64,000 bases of DNA from Kingdonia uniflora (GCA_014058105.1 JACGCM010002552.1:1-64000); one strand, 5' to 3'; positions 47,064-61,090 are shown, numbered from the stretch's first letter. Numbers and translations: made by a program. The notes: a model not told the origin generated them from the sequence alone.

Positions 47064-47586
47064 ATCTCCCCCTTTGGTTCATTTTGTGTCAAAACTAGAA
47101 CTATAGATAATAAAAGAAAATTACAAACTCGATAGACTGACTCGCTCACTGAGTATCCATTTACATAAGCATATCCTCTGAAATCCCTGCACACTAAACA
47201 AGCGATATCACATACCTATTCATATTCTAAATAAGGAATTCAGAGGACAAAAATTACTTACCTGAAGAACCATCTCTCCGCCTTTTTGACACAGAAGAAT
47301 AAAGGGTAAGCAAATAAAAAGAGAGAGAAAAGTAAAATTATATTATACATGCGAAAATATATAACAGTTTTGGAAGAGTAAAGATCATGGAATAGATTAA
47401 TCATATAGCAAAAGCCTGATAGAATATCCATGCATAAAAGACCTGTTAATACATAACAAATTCAGATAGCATTTACATAGAATATACATGCAATATAGAG
47501 AGCAAAATTAAAAATAGTTACTGAAAAGACAAAACACAAAACTCTCACTCTAAAGTACAAAAGATGAACCCAAAATCTCAGACGAC

Positions 47587-48965
47587 CTAAGACCCCTCAT
47601 CTGTATTTGCGGCGGTACGACCACTTGATGAACCTCGCACTATACTGCTCAATCTGTCCACAGAAGTCTGGAGCCGATCTATATCATCCCTGAAGAGCCA
47701 AAACTGAGAATGTTTCTGAGTATCCAACCTACCAAAATGAGACTCCATATAGGTGTACATATAAGCAAAATCATGCGGGACCAATCTAGTATGGGCAGTT
47801 GTAGAAACATCAGGCAAGGAAGTAGCAGCAGGCCTGGAAGAAGAGGCCCTAGCAGCTCGTTTAGCTGCAGCAGGTGCAGCCTCAGTCCCCGAGTCCTCTG
47901 CACCCTCCTCAGACTCAGACTTCGACTCAGAAGGTACCATATGCTTTCTGCTTTTTTCCCAATAATGAGGATTAATCACTTTGTTCCTCTCGTTAGCCTC
48001 CTCATTCGCACGGATAACATATCCCATCCTAATCAAAAGCTGAGAAATAAACCTGTTGTACGGCAAAGCCTGTGCCGAAGATCCGGGTTAGACATAAGAA
48101 TCATCTCGTGCATAATAATATGCACCAAATCAACATTGTTCCCCTGACAATAAAGATATACAAAATAATGCATATTACTCACCATAATATTCTTATTCCC
48201 CAATTGGGGAATAATGTTCCTATTAGCAACCATATGAAAGATGTAGAGTATTGGGCTCAGATTCTTGTGCCTGAGATAGAGGCCTTTTATCTTCCCTACG
48301 ACATGAAGTTTCTCCTCCATCTTCCCCATGGGAGGAAACTCACTAAGAACTGGAGGCCACTACGAATGTTTCTCATCTGCAACTGCAGACTCACCCAAAC
48401 CAAAAGCGTGCCGGATATCATCCGACCCAATATGAAACTCAAAACCATCAATGGAAACTTTGAAGCTCTTGTCATCTCCCGTTCCCTACACATCATGGAG
48501 AGAAGCATAAAATAGACGCACCAAGCGTGGATAACATATATTTGGGGACGAATAATCCCAATCCAACCACGATCAGGGAATACATTAAAAATCTGCAAGA
48601 TCTCAGGATAATATAGACGTAGCTCCTCATCAAGTGACAACTCCTTCTGATAGTTATTAAACTTAAAAACTGATTGCGGAGTAGACCAATTGGGGGGGGG
48701 GGGGGGGGTTTGGATGCATTCCATGATTCCCCCCGTCATTGTCTCGTGACCCTGCACGAGATCCCCCAGTACTACTAGCTCCACCTCGGTCAGAACCTTG
48801 AAGGGAAACATTGCTAGGACCCATCCTAGTTCCTTGCTTTATCCAACCCCGTTTAGCCGTACTACTTGGAGTGGGAATGGGGGACGCAACCTCAAGGCAT
48901 TTCTCCCTAGCTATTGCAACCAAGTCATGTAATAAGCCTTTGTCAAACAATAGCAAATAACTCAC
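47587..48965 (-). pseudogene. Retroelement 3' ORF (putative plant transposon protein domain), decayed
   Basis: Minus-strand frames 48965-48663, 48811-48296, 48329-48033 and 48066-47587 form one protein broken by frameshifts. In order they give a proline/serine-rich leader, ELRLYYPEILQIFNVFPDRGW, SFLPWGRWRRNFM-type sequence, NNVDLVHIIMHEMI, MPYNRFISQLLIRMGY, then a serine/alanine linker and a C-terminal FGRLDTQKHSQFWLF-type helical segment. This order matches the extra 3' ORF carried by SIRE/Maximus Copia elements and the plant transposon-protein domain. A G/C homopolymer (16 or so G at 48692-48708) breaks the frame. It is described as a remnant only. Confidence 0.55.
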
Positions 48966-49417
48966 TCAACCTGCAAAAAAAAAAAAAAAACATCACCACT
49001 TCCCCAAACCTAACCAACACAGTTATGCAGGGGAACCCAATCAAGCACAACCACCAATTCTTCACCACTGCAAGCAAGCAATCACCAAACAAAACAACCC
49101 CAATCACTGCAAGAAACCAAAACACACTCCAATCTCTGCAAGAAAACTATCACCGAACCAACATAACCATACAGATCACCCCCACAAACCAGAATCTTCA
49201 AGCTCAAATTGACAGTCCCAATTCTAATTCCAATTCCAAGCACAAATTGATAGATTCGTAATGGAGGAAACAAAAACTAAGCAGTGAAACTTGAAAAACA
49301 GAGAGTAGAACAAGCTTATCAAGCCAATATTAGAAGAGAGGGCGATTCCCACACAAACTAGGGCATCAACTGCCGAGTGCAAACCATAAAATTCAAGTGC
49401 CAAATGATGAATGTGAT

Positions 49418-49852
49418 GTGGAGTAGAGGAAACACCTATTCGCAGAGAAACCCCTTCCAATTGAGAGCAAAATCAAGCAAGGAGAGAGTGAAATCAACAA
49501 AGATAGTGGTGAAACAAAGTATTTGAATAGAGAGAGAAAAAAAAAGAAACATGTTTTAAAAAACAAACTCGTCGAAATGTATTCGAATAAAAATGAAGCT
49601 GTAGGAAAATATTCGAATAAAATAAAATTATTCGAATAAAAATTTTGTTCTTTAAAAAAAGACTGTAGAAAAATATTCGAATAAACCAAGAAATCTATTT
49701 GAATAAAAATTGCACTGAGGCAAAATATTCGATTAAGAAAAAATTTATTCGAACAGAAAACTTTTTTTCTTCTTTCAAATAGAGATAAAACGAAACGGAA
49801 CTCTGCAAAAAAATATAAAAAATAAATCGAAGAAATAAACAATAGGAAAGCA
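49418..49852 (-). repeat. Copia-type LTR (minus strand), copy B
   Basis: It resembles LTR copy A: a GGAAAC-AC-CAGAGAAA-CCC start region and many TATTCGAATA words between 49575 and 49755. It ends CA at 49852 and is followed by a minus-strand purine tract (GACAGGGGGAGTATT). It is the likely 3' LTR of the Copia element whose polymerase region lies at 51150-55480. The left boundary is approximate. Confidence 0.55.
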
Positions 49853-50529
49853 ATACTCCCCCTGTCTACTCTACAAGAGAGGCTAATCACAGGCTATATG
49901 AATATCAGATAGGAAATCATTCAATAGAAAATTCAGTTAGAATAAGTATTTACTTAGAGTGTGTGTGCTTCCAGTCAACGTAAAACAGTACCATGCATTC
50001 AACAGACCTAACAACCAGAAATAGGACACTATAAGGAAAGTCGTTTCAACTTAGGCCTCTCATGGTGGTCACTTGAAATCACTATGAATTGACTAGCTAG
50101 CACTCTGTGTGAAATATAAATATAAATATAACGCAATAAAAATTATATTTCATCAGAAAATATGAAGCACTGTGAGCTGGAAGATCTCATGGAAAAGAAA
50201 CGTATTTGTCACTAATAGTGTCAAGTTTATACTAAGTTAGATTCCCTATCTCTAATCTCCACTAATATTGACTAAACCGAACTCAAGTTCAAATAGGTCT
50301 TTAAATAGGTTATAATGTAGGCACGGGTAGGCATATGACGGAGTAAGTATTTTTACTGGCATTCTGAGACTCCAGTTGCACTACTTCTGTTGTCCTCTTT
50401 CATATGAAGTACACAAACAACCATACCTCTTCACATCCCCTTTTTATTTATTTTTTATTTATTGAGATAATAAATTGTCATTGGAGAACTCATTATATTC
50501 TTCTCTTCATCTTCCCCCAAAAATCAAGC

Positions 50530-50588
50530 ACGCACACACACACATACGCACATACACACACGCACACACACACACACACATATATAAG
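50530..50588. repeat. (CA)n microsatellite
   Basis: An interrupted CACACA array with occasional CGCA and TACG units, ending in ATATATAA. It lies in non-coding DNA of the Copia 3' region. Confidence 0.95.
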
Positions 50589-51129
50589 TCTCAGAACAAA
50601 AAGGGTAAAATAATAAAGAATTTTGGAAAATAAATGAAATGGCATATTTTAAGGCACAAAGGGCTGTAAGTGGATAAAAATGAGGTTAGAAATAACAAAG
50701 GCCAAAAATGGGAGAAGAACAAAAAAATGCCTATTATCATATCTTCGGCTGAACACCGTCACTTTTTTACCTCGAATAAAAATAGGAAGGCTTCACTAGT
50801 ATAACTTGACTTTGATGGCACCATTTGACAATTGGGTAAGGAAACGAAGCGAGATCACAAACAACAAAATCAAAAAGAAGAGTAAATGTCATAACACTCG
50901 AAGCTCATAAATAAGGTCAGATCGTCACATAACATTAGGTACGAAGTCTCTACATGTATCCAAAAGTATAATATCAATGAGTGTTTATCTATCTTAGTAT
51001 GCGATAGTTAACTGCCGTGAAAGAAACTAAATCCAAGTAAACACTATACTGAACTATCCTAACACAGAATTAGAAAACGTATCTAACCAAGCATATATTA
51101 CAGTGATAATCGAACAAAAGAGTATAAAG

Positions 51130-54100
51130 AGGAAGTAAGAGACATACCTAATCAATAGAACAGACACCAATTGACCGTCGCAGAAGCTCAAACCTCATAG
51201 TATCTAACGGCTTGGTGAAAAAATTGGCTAACTAACTCTCTGTAGGAACATACTCAACATTGACTATCTTGCGCTCAACAAGATCACGGATGAAGTGGAA
51301 GCGAATGTCGATGTGCTTGGTTCTGAAATGTTGTTCAAGATTCTTGAAGATGTTGATCGCACTTGTATTATCACAAAAAAAACTAACATCTTCCTCTGGA
51401 CTATTCTATAGTCATGCACCATCTGTTTCATCCAAATCAATTGAGTGCAATAACTACCCGCAACAATATACTCTGCCTCTGCTGTAGATTGAGAAATACA
51501 ATTCTACTTATTGTTTTGCCAAGCAACAAGATTATTCTCAATATAATAACATCCACCCAAAGTACTCTTCCTATCATCTGCATTACCTACCCAATCTGCA
51601 TTGGAGTACCCAATAACCTCAGAAGTTGTGCCATGTGAGTACCATAAACTAAAATTAGAAGTCCTACATACATAATGAATAATACGTTTAACAACCTGTA
51701 AATGGGATTATTTAGGATTACCTTGATAACGGGCACAAATACATATACTAAACATAATATCAGGACGAGTAGCCTTAAGATAAAGTAAACTACCTATCAT
51801 ACTTTTGTACATCTTTTGATCAACATTCTTACCTACCGAGTCCTTACTTAACTTTTGATAAGAAGTTTTTAGGGCCTCTACAAAATAGCTGCTTAAAGTA
51901 CGGTTGTGGAATTGTAGCACAGATGAGTGGGATCGAATCTACATGGAGGTTTGGGAAAACAAATACTTTCTAGGCCGAATTACGATTTTATAAGAGATAA
52001 ATCTAAGAAGAAGTAAATAGAAACTAAATATAAAACTTAATGAGAAAGAGAGCTAAGGTTTGGACTTGGCCTCTACCTTTCAAAGCACTAATCGATATAC
52101 AACTAGATCCTAATATCTCCGCCCATCATATGTTCATGTTAAGACACATGCGATGTTGTAAAATAAACCACTAAATCTATGGTCAAGCATTTAGTCGTTA
52201 TGTTTTTAAGTGATGGTGAAGAGTATCTTAGAGAATTATCGTATCAACCATAACTAGGCTTGAGTGAGTTCTCTCGTGTTTCCTCTTATTTAGATCTCCA
52301 AATCAAGTCTACGGTTAGTAGTACTTGTTTGTATTCAAAGTTATCGTACATCAAATTGAAGCTATGGTCAAGCCTTCGATATGATGTACTAACTTATCAA
52401 TCGTAAAACTAAGAGAAAACTAATTAGAACCTAATTAATATTAATTATTGCTCATCCAAGAAGAGGCCTCATCCTAGCCTTAGCTAGACGATTAGCCGCT
52501 CATCTCAGACTTTATCGCATTAACAACTAATTATTTACAAAAGAAAATCAAAGAGAGAGAAGAAAATTAAATAAAACTAAGACTTTATTTCTTCTAAACT
52601 TGATCTAATATGAGATGTCCAATTACAATGGGGGGAGGGTTCTTTTTATATGAGAAGGAACCCAAATTTAGAAACTATATATTAAATTCTAAAAAATATT
52701 TGCAGAATAATATCTTATAATATTACAACCAATTACTTAATATTCTTGCATATAATTTCCTTAAGTGATGTTGAAATATTTCTTCATGGAAACTCTTGCA
52801 TATATCTTCAAGGATCTTGGATGCAATATATTCTTTGATCTTATTATCCAAGAATATTTGTGTATATATTTCTTCAATCTTGAGACCAAATATATTGTGT
52901 CTTTGAATTTTTGTGCTATGAACTGCTGAAGACACATTTACTTGACTTTTAGAGCTTGGTTTTAAATATCCATCTCCAATAGCTACAATTAAACAAACGT
53001 GCATAAGTACCCAAAATTAAATATAATGGACGATTAAAATACATGTTTGGGTATATTAAAAATGTCATAATTACGCGCTCATCAACTTTGTAGTGGTGCT
53101 CATGGGTGTCATGGCATGCTTTACAGAAGAGAGGCCAAACTTCTTCACAAGATCCTTGACATACATTGATTGAGAAATAAACATTCCTTTCTCCATTTGA
53201 CGTATTTGGAGACCTAAGAAGTAAGTTAGTTCCCCAACCATGCTCATCCCAAATTCACTTTTCATTAGAGCTGCAAAAGAAGTGGTTAGTGAACTTGAAG
53301 TAGAGCCAAACACAATATCATTTGCATATACCTGTGCAACGAGCATTGCGCCTCCCTTCCATTGGATAAATAACATTTTATCAACTCCCCCTTGAACAAA
53401 ACCCTTAGCTAAGAGAAAATTAGAGAGACATTCATACCATGCTCAAGGATCTTGTTTCAAGCCGTAAAGAGCCTTCTTCAAGTAGAACATGTGACCGGGA
53501 TGATGACGATCCTCAAACCCTTTTGGTTGGGCCACATACACTTATTCCTCTAAGAGGCCGTTTAGAAAATCACTCTTTACATCCATCTGATATAACTTAA
53601 ATTTTTGATTGCAAGCAAGAACAAATAGTAAGCGAATAGACTCAAGCCTTGCAGTAGGAGCAAACATTTCAGCAACATCAGCTCCTTTTACTTGATTGTA
53701 CCCTTGAGCGACCAATCTAACTTTGTTTCAAATTACATTCCCAAGTTCGTCATATTTGTTCTTATAAACCTGTTTAGTCCCAATGATATTTATACTTGAA
53801 GGACGTGGAACCAAATCCCAAACATCTTGACGTCGAAACTAGCAAAACTCATCTTCTATTGCATGTAGCAAATATTCATCTGAAAGAGCTTCCTTTACCA
53901 TTGTGGGTTTGATCACAGAAGTATAACAAACACAGTGCACCGTCTCATGATGTTGGTTTATAGCCTGAACCCGAGAAGTAGCATCCCTGATGATATCAAC
54001 ATGTGAGTGATCCTTACTAACTTGATACAAGAATATCAAGTGGTGGAGTAGGCAAAGGAGAACTAACCTTTGATGTAGGGATCGATGCAAGAATATCACT

Positions 54101-55480
54101 AGTTGATGTTTCTAGATTTTCTGTTGTACTATCATCTTCTCTCATATCTGCAGAACCAATGGTGCATGTATCATCCACAACCACATTACAAGACTCCATC
54201 ATTACTTTTATCCTCAAATTGTAGACTTGAAAAGCTCAACTATTTGTTGAGTAGCCCAATAAAATACATTCATCACTTCGAGAGTCAAATTTTCTAATGT
54301 TCTCCCAATCTTTAAAGATAAAACATTTACTCCCAAAAACCCTTAAGTAGTTGACATTCGGCTTCTTTTCAAACCACAGTTCATAGGGCGTATTTAAAGT
54401 AAGTGGACGTAGATACACTCTATTAATAGTATAGCATGCAGTATGAATGGTCTCCCCCCAAAAGTGTACCGGAAGATCCTTAATGTGAAGTAAGACTCAT
54501 CCCATTTCTTGAAGAACTCTATTATTCCTTTCTGCAATCCTATTTTGTTGTGGAGTGATTAGAATAGAGAATTCATGTTTAATCCCATTAGAAGTATAAT
54601 ACTCAATCACCCCAATATCCTTAAGCTCGCCTCCACGATCACTTCAAATTTTATCAATAGGGCAATCTTTCTCATTTTAGATTCGAAGCGATATACTACA
54701 TAATTCTTCAAAAGTATTCAACTTTTCTCTCAAAAGCGCTATCTATGTATAACAAGATAAATCATCCACCATTACCAAAATATACCTTTTACCTCCCAAG
54801 GATGCCGTTCTCATAGGACCCATCGAGTCTATGTGTATTAACTCAAGAATCTGAGTAGTAATAATATTGTTGGACTTCTTGTGAGAGCTCTTTATTTGCG
54901 TGCCAATTTTACAAGGACCGCACACCACATTGCTCAATCTTCCCAACTTTGAAACTCCCCGAATCAGCTTTTTACTTGTAATCTTGGATAAGTCATTGAA
55001 GTTTATATGTCCCAACCTTTGATGTCATAAGTCTACATCACTCAGTTTTGCTTTGTTACACAGTATAACTTCTTGCTGAATAGCATAACAGTTATCAACG
55101 GTTCTAGCAGCATGCATTATACGTTGTCCTTAAGAGTTCAACACATCACATCCACATCTAGAAAATGTAACAGTGTGATCTGTATCACATAGTTGACTGA
55201 CACTAAGAAGATTTGCATTCAGCCCCTTAACCAAGAGAACATTATCAAGTGTTGGAGCACCAAGTCCTTCGGCCTTTCCCTTTCCTACCACATGAGATGT
55301 GCTCCAATCACCAAAAGTAACATCACCTCCCTGAATATCCTCTAGGTGACTTAGCTTGGACTTATCACCAGTCATATGACGGGAACACCCACTATCCATA
55401 TTGTAGGGACCTATCCCTCGATCTCACCTAAAATTGAGCTATCGCCAGTTCGAATTACCTCTATTTTAGACTCCCGCAAT
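51130..55480 (-). pseudogene. SIRE/Maximus-like Copia pol remnant
   Basis: Read on the minus strand from 55480 leftward. The Gag-pre-integrase part has MDSGCSRHMTGDKSKL (55399). The integrase zinc region and core have HINFNDLSKI, CGPCKIGTQIKSSHK, HIDSMGPM and VMVDDLS (55015-54743). The integrase C-terminal part has RVFGSKCFIFKD (54418-54236). Next come a linker, reverse transcriptase (about 53850-53100) and RNase H with ADV/SMIGSLLYL-type sequence (51855-51130). The RT catalytic box reads YANDIVFG rather than YVDDIIFG, so the first catalytic aspartate is replaced. Many stops and shifts occur. A solo LTR interrupts the RT-RNase H junction. The right end (Gag) is cut off where the Ty3/gypsy LTR begins. 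Confidence 0.8.
51851..53099. mobile_element. Solo LTR inserted in the Copia element, ACTTT duplication
   Basis: 51856-53094 begins TGATAAGAAG and ends CGCGCTCATCA, and is flanked by the 5-bp direct repeat ACTTT (51851-51855 and 53095-53099). Removing it restores the Copia reading frame across STTTKL-SKDSVGKNVDQK, which confirms both ends. No internal retrotransposon domains are present, so it is a solo LTR of about 1.24 kb from a different family. Confidence 0.85.
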
Positions 55481-55559
55481 TTCAACATAACTTCTCCAGT
55501 CAACATTTCAACCTACTCCATGAACTGGTGAAGAACGTGGGTCAAATTTCAAACTGAAA

Positions 55560-56112
55560 AAATCTAAACTAGTCAAAGACACCTATCTCTTACGAACTCA
55601 ACAGTTACTCAGTTAACCGCCACTAACCACATTGTTTGGAGAACGTGCTCCAGCACGATGAGGAACTGCGAAGAAGGCCTATATAAGGAAGAAGTTCCAG
55701 TAGAGACAAGGACCATAAAATACACGAGAAATCACCAAGAAAGCTATATAATTACACATGAACCTTATAAGAATTCATGTATAATTTTCTGGTCCTTGTA
55801 AGGACCATTAGAGACAAGGAAGAAGTTCCAGTAGAGACAAGAACTAGATTCTCAGAAACATTCCAACTTCTTAGTTACAAGGTTCAAGCATTTATAAATC
55901 TAGAGAACACTTGTAATAAGATATCCGCCTCAAGCAATAGAAATACTTTTACAAAAATCCTCCACTCGAGGTTGTAGTTTTTTACCTATTCAGAGGTTTT
56001 CCACGCTAAAATCAACTGTCATTTCTTGTTTTCCATTAGAATATTGTCGCAGGTTCATTGGTGTGATAGTGAATTCTAAGCCATTTCGAGCTTATGGAAT
56101 TTGGCCATTACA
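55560..56112 (+). repeat. Ty3/gypsy 5' LTR
   Basis: It ends CCATTACA at 56112 and is followed by a primer-binding-site-like TTTGGCACCGTATGTGGGAA (56113-56132), typical in form of plant Tat/Athila gypsy elements (TGGCGCCGT-TGTGGGAA). A TATA-like CTATATAAGG lies near 55680. A GAAGAAGTTCCAGTAGAGACAAG word occurs twice, at 55688 and 55822. The left boundary is approximate. Confidence 0.6.
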
Positions 56113-56259
56113 TTTGGCACCGTATGTGGGAAAGATTATATTTCCACGATATGCTAAGGCATTCTTTCACTACAATTTTCAATCATGGTTATTTCTAGAC
56201 GACCGGCTACAGGCATCCAGCTCGATATTTCAGTGGAGCCGAAGTAACTTATAAATCTA

Positions 56260-59200
56260 CGGACGAATCTCAATGCCAAAATAACGAAACCTGCCGAGCT
56301 CGAACTTCAGTTAACTAAGAATCGGGAGCTCCGCAAGAAAGAGCTCGACACAGAACGATAAGCTCGTTTGACAGCGTTCAAACGACATGAAGACCAGATG
56401 ATAATAATGTAGATTGCCCTAGAGGTTCTGTAAAGTACTCAGCAGGCTCCTCTAACAAGAGGTCACGATCAGTTGCCAAAGACCTCCCGTGTTTCTGCAA
56501 GGGAAAGATTGGGACCTCGAGGAGTTGTTAGTAAAGCTATTTCCAAGAATATTCAGCTCAAACTATAACCTTCCATTCATTTAGGTGGTGAAGTTCAGTC
56601 TGAAGCCAATCGAGGTCACCAAATTTCTGTCCGACAGGAGGAAGAACAACGACCTCAACATCAAGTTCTAGCACGAGATCGTTTGAGTGAAGGTACTGGT
56701 ACTCATCATCCACAACCTGCTCGTCCAACGATTCAACCAACACGTCATTACGTCACAAAAGAGCATATGGACCAACGTATTAAGGAGTTGATCGAAGCAC
56801 AAGTTTTGGGTACTGTCGGCGACATCACAAAATTATAAGGAAGGCCGATTGCCAAAGAACTATTTGATATGGAGATACCGAAAGGTTTCCATACTCCGAA
56901 AATTCATAAATACAAAGGTACCGACTCGAAGGAGTATATTCAACAGTACTGTGATTCATTGGGGTTGTATTCCAATCTCAACCACATCCTCTGCCATCTA
57001 TTCGCCACAACTCTACAGGAGGAACCACTCCGATGGTTCCACTCTCTCCCTAAGGACTCCATATATGCATTCGACCAGCTACAAAAATAGTTTATCAAGA
57101 CAGATGCTCACAACAGAGACAAAGAGGAGAATTTGTATCCTCTTATCAGTCTCAAACAGTCATACGGAGAGAAGCTCGAGGCTTTTACGAAGAAGTTTTT
57201 AGAGTTCGCGCATAAAGTGGATAACCTAGATCAAAAAATAGTTGTTACTTCTTTCACTAACGCGCTTTAGCTCGATTATAAGGCCAAATAATACCTTTTC
57301 CTCAATAAGCCTGCAACCTTGGAGGATATGATCACTAAGGTCAATAGTTACGTCGACCAGGAGAAGATGATGTATGAGTTACAAAAATCTTCTAAATCCT
57401 TCCTCACCACCAAAGGTCCATCTACAGATCAAAGCACTGAGCCAAAGGATGAACAGGGAGATCAAAAGCGCACCAAGGGCAACATTGGCTACCCTCAGAA
57501 AGGCGGTCCGCCAAATAAGCCCATCATCCCAAAGATGAACGTTCAAATCTCCACAATTTTCTACTACTCTTGAAAGATAAGCTCTACCGCGTTTCTTAAC
57601 CACTGGAACCAATTGATAAATGGTCATACTGCCTGTATCATAAGGTAAACCATCATTCCACTGACAATTGCTATGTTTTACAGAGACTGCTCGAGTACAT
57701 TTTTAAAGAGGGACGGATGTTCGAATATATTGTCGTCCTTGAATCATACAAAGATGATAGCTATAAGAAGCAGCTTGAAGGTGTTCAGGTCAATGATCAA
57801 GCTGAGGAGAAGCATCATTACCATATGCACCACAACAACATGATCAAAATCAACCAGATCACCAACTCTAACAGATCTAAGTGTAGGAGACTATCAGAAT
57901 GCTACGATCTCACACCTCAAGATAAGGAAGCCAAACTTCTTCCTGAGTTGTGTAATCACCGGCTTAGGATTTCCTTCGAAGATTGCGATACTAGCCATGT
58001 CAATTTCCATATCATAATGCGTTAGTAATAATGCTCAAAATAAAGAAGTTTGTCATGCACACAATCTATGATCGATACTAGAAGCGGTATTTAGATTCTA
58101 TTTTAGAGCACTATCGACCAAATGGGATTGGCCGACCAAGTTATTCAGAGCGACACTGATATTAGTGGGTTCAATGGCTCTAGAGAAGAATGAGTAGGCA
58201 AGATCATCTTACCTATTATCACAGGACCAACCACCATCGACGCCGTCCTTTATATCATCAACGCCAAATCTTATTATCTCTAGATTATGGGCCGCTACTG
58301 GATTCACAACATGAAAGCAATCGCTTCTACCTATCATCAGGCACTCCGATTCATATACAACAATGGTATCTATGAGATCAGGGGTAGTTAAAAGATTTCT
58401 TGAGCTTGTGAAAATACCGTCTCTGCTATCCTAGATACTTCTGACAGATTTGCTGCATAACAATTACAGAAGCTGATCACCTAAACGATCAACCCTCCAC
58501 GGAGGGGCCCACAGAATATATCAACATTGATGGACCCAGCAGAGGTACTTTTATCGGTACAAACCTGGTTCAGCATGAAAAAGATGCTCTCATTCAGTTC
58601 TTATAACTAAATCGAGACGTTTTTACGTAGTCTTTCAAAGAAATGTCTGGGGTCGACCCGGCCAAGGCATGTCACAAATTGGCCATCAACATTAACGTCA
58701 TGGGAGTCAAACAGAAACAACGATGACTATCACCCCACCTTCGAGATGAAGTTAACACCGAGATTGAGAAATTGATCAAAGTAGGATTCATTCGAGAAAC
58801 CAAATATCTAGACTGGATATCCAATATTGTCGTTGTCCCAAAGAACAAACATACTCCAAAGGACAGTTTCCCTCTTCCCAACATTTATCAGATCCTCGAT
58901 TCCATAGCAGGCCATGACCTCCTATCTATGATGGATGCTGCTTCGGGATACAATCAGATTCCACTTTTGGATGAAGATTAAGAAAAGACAACTTTCATCA
59001 CTGAAAGAGGTCTTTTTTGCTATAAAGTCATGCCCTTCGGACTCAAAAATGCGGGTGCCACATATCAATGGTTGATGACTACTATGTTCAAAGTACATCT
59101 AGGGAAAGTTGTAGAAGTCTACATCGGCAATCTCTTGTACAAGAGCGTATAATCCGCCAATCATATTTTAGATCTCAACACTATATTCAACATTCTTCGA

Positions 59201-61090
59201 TCTTACAAGATGCATCTCAATCCTGATAAGTGTCAATTCGGGGTACATTATGGTCGATTTCTAGGCCACCTCATCAGCAAGAAGGGGATTGGGCCGATCC
59301 AATTCAGATTCGGGCTCTGCTCAACATGCCTTCTCCAAAAATAACGAAAGACGTTCATAAAGTCGCTGACAAAATTGCCGCTATCAGCCGTTTCATTTCT
59401 AAATCTTCAGACCGCTGTCGTTGATTATTTCTATTACTCCACGGTTGTACCAAATAAGGATAAGTTCAGCCAAATAAGGAGGTCTCTTGGATACCAGAAT
59501 GCGAAACAACTTTTTAGGATCTCAAAACCTATTTGGGGAGGTCTCCCATAATGAGCACCCCAATAGATAATGAGGAACTGATTATCTACCTAGCAGTCAC
59601 AGATACTTCACTCAGCTCGGTTCCCATTCGCCTTGATGGAAAAATCAAGAAATCAGTATACTTCATCAGCAAAACCTTCACCTCAGCGGAAACGGGGTAC
59701 TCTAAAATTGAGAAACTTCTCCTCACTCTTGTTTACACTTCATAAAAACTCAAGCACTATTTCCAAGCTCATTCAGTCAAAGTCATGATGAACTACCCAC
59801 TTTGGGAAGTTCTATCCTAGAAAGAAAAATCAAGAAGAGTGCAACAGTGGTTAGTCAGTTTGGAAGAACATGATATCAATTTCGAACAATGTCATTCAGA
59901 AAAGGGTCAGGCCGTTGCCAATTTTCTCACGGATTTTCTAGTAGAAGATCCCGAGTGGGAGTAGCACGACCCTGACCTTGTAGAAGATACTTCAGAAGAT
60001 CCACCCTCCAAGAACATTTGACGAATGAGCTGAATGGATTACAACAAAAGGGTAGAGACTTCTTGCGGATAGATCAGCAGGACCCGTAAGGTCAGGAATC
60101 AAAATTGTACTGATTACCCCTTCCAATGACAGAATTGAGAAATCGATCCACTTAGATTTTGAGGCCACAAATAATGTCACCGAGTATGAAACTTTATTTC
60201 ATGGACCCGACCTCGCTTTTGGGTTCGATGTCACCAAACTCTCAGTTTACGCAGATTCACTACTCATCGTCTACCATTACTCTGAGAAATATAAGAAGAA
60301 TGTAAAGATAATCGAATATGCAGCCCTCACTGCAGATAAGATGAACAAGTTTTCATAAACAACTCTCTATTATCTTCCTCATAGTGAAACCAAATACGCC
60401 GATTCCTTGGCATAACTAGCCGGGGTCTTGGGTATAGAAGCTCAATATCTCCAGATCGAAATCATTTCAACCCCCAGTATTGATCGTATTTGTATATGCA
60501 CTATCAACACTAGGGGCGATAAAGGGGGAGACGACGATTGGAAAAAACCTTTCTTAGCCTACCTCGGTATCGATAACAGTTGCAATAGACCATTTCCAAC
60601 AGATCCGAAAGAACGTCGACAGCTGATCAACAATTCGAAGTGCTACGCAAATCAAAATGGTATGCTATATCACCTTTCCATTATGGGGCCTTACCTTAAG
60701 TGTCTTTCCAAACCAAAAGAAGATGAATTGCTCTGCGAATTACATAAAGGAACTTGTGACTCTCATGCCGTAGGTCAATCAATAGCAAACAAAGCTATAA
60801 CATAAGGATGCCTCAATATGATCAATGAAACTAGGGAACGCACCTTCGCTAACCTAGGTTGATATCATCATATGCTAGCCAGATTTTATAACTGCCGAGT
60901 AGAAGCCGTACCTTCCAAATTAAAGATCTCATCCTCAGAGAAATTCCTCAACATCACAAAGAGCCTCACGCAGGAAAATTAGCCAACAATTAGGAGGGTT
61001 CATTCATTATTATAGGTCCCTCAGGCCTGGGATCATATTATCTCATGACAGATGTGGGAATTCCCATTTCAAATCCTTGGAACACTAGCG
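56260..61090 (+). pseudogene. Tat-type Ty3/gypsy gag-pol remnant
   Basis: Plus strand. The gag capsid region at 56860-57330 has KYKGTDSKEYIQQY and LRWFHSLPKDSIYAFDQLQ; a C-terminal gag/NC and protease region follows to about 58400. Reverse transcriptase (58640-59400) has GFIRETKYLDWISNIVVVPK, FPLPNIYQILDS and MMDAASGYNQI; the expected YxDD box near 59120 is damaged (YIGN). RNase H (59530-60420) has a second RNase-H-like part (YADSLLIVYHYS), as in Tat elements. The integrase zinc region is at 60560-60800 and only the far C-terminal end (LGSYYLMTDVGIPISNPWN) at 61028-61082. The integrase core is deleted near 60985. There are numerous stop codons. Confidence 0.85.

Noticed and set aside
49393..49890. 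A 165-codon phenylalanine/serine-rich minus-strand frame
   Set aside because: It lies across an LTR with A/T-rich TATTCGAATA repeats, and its composition follows from poly-A/T sequence rather than from a protein.
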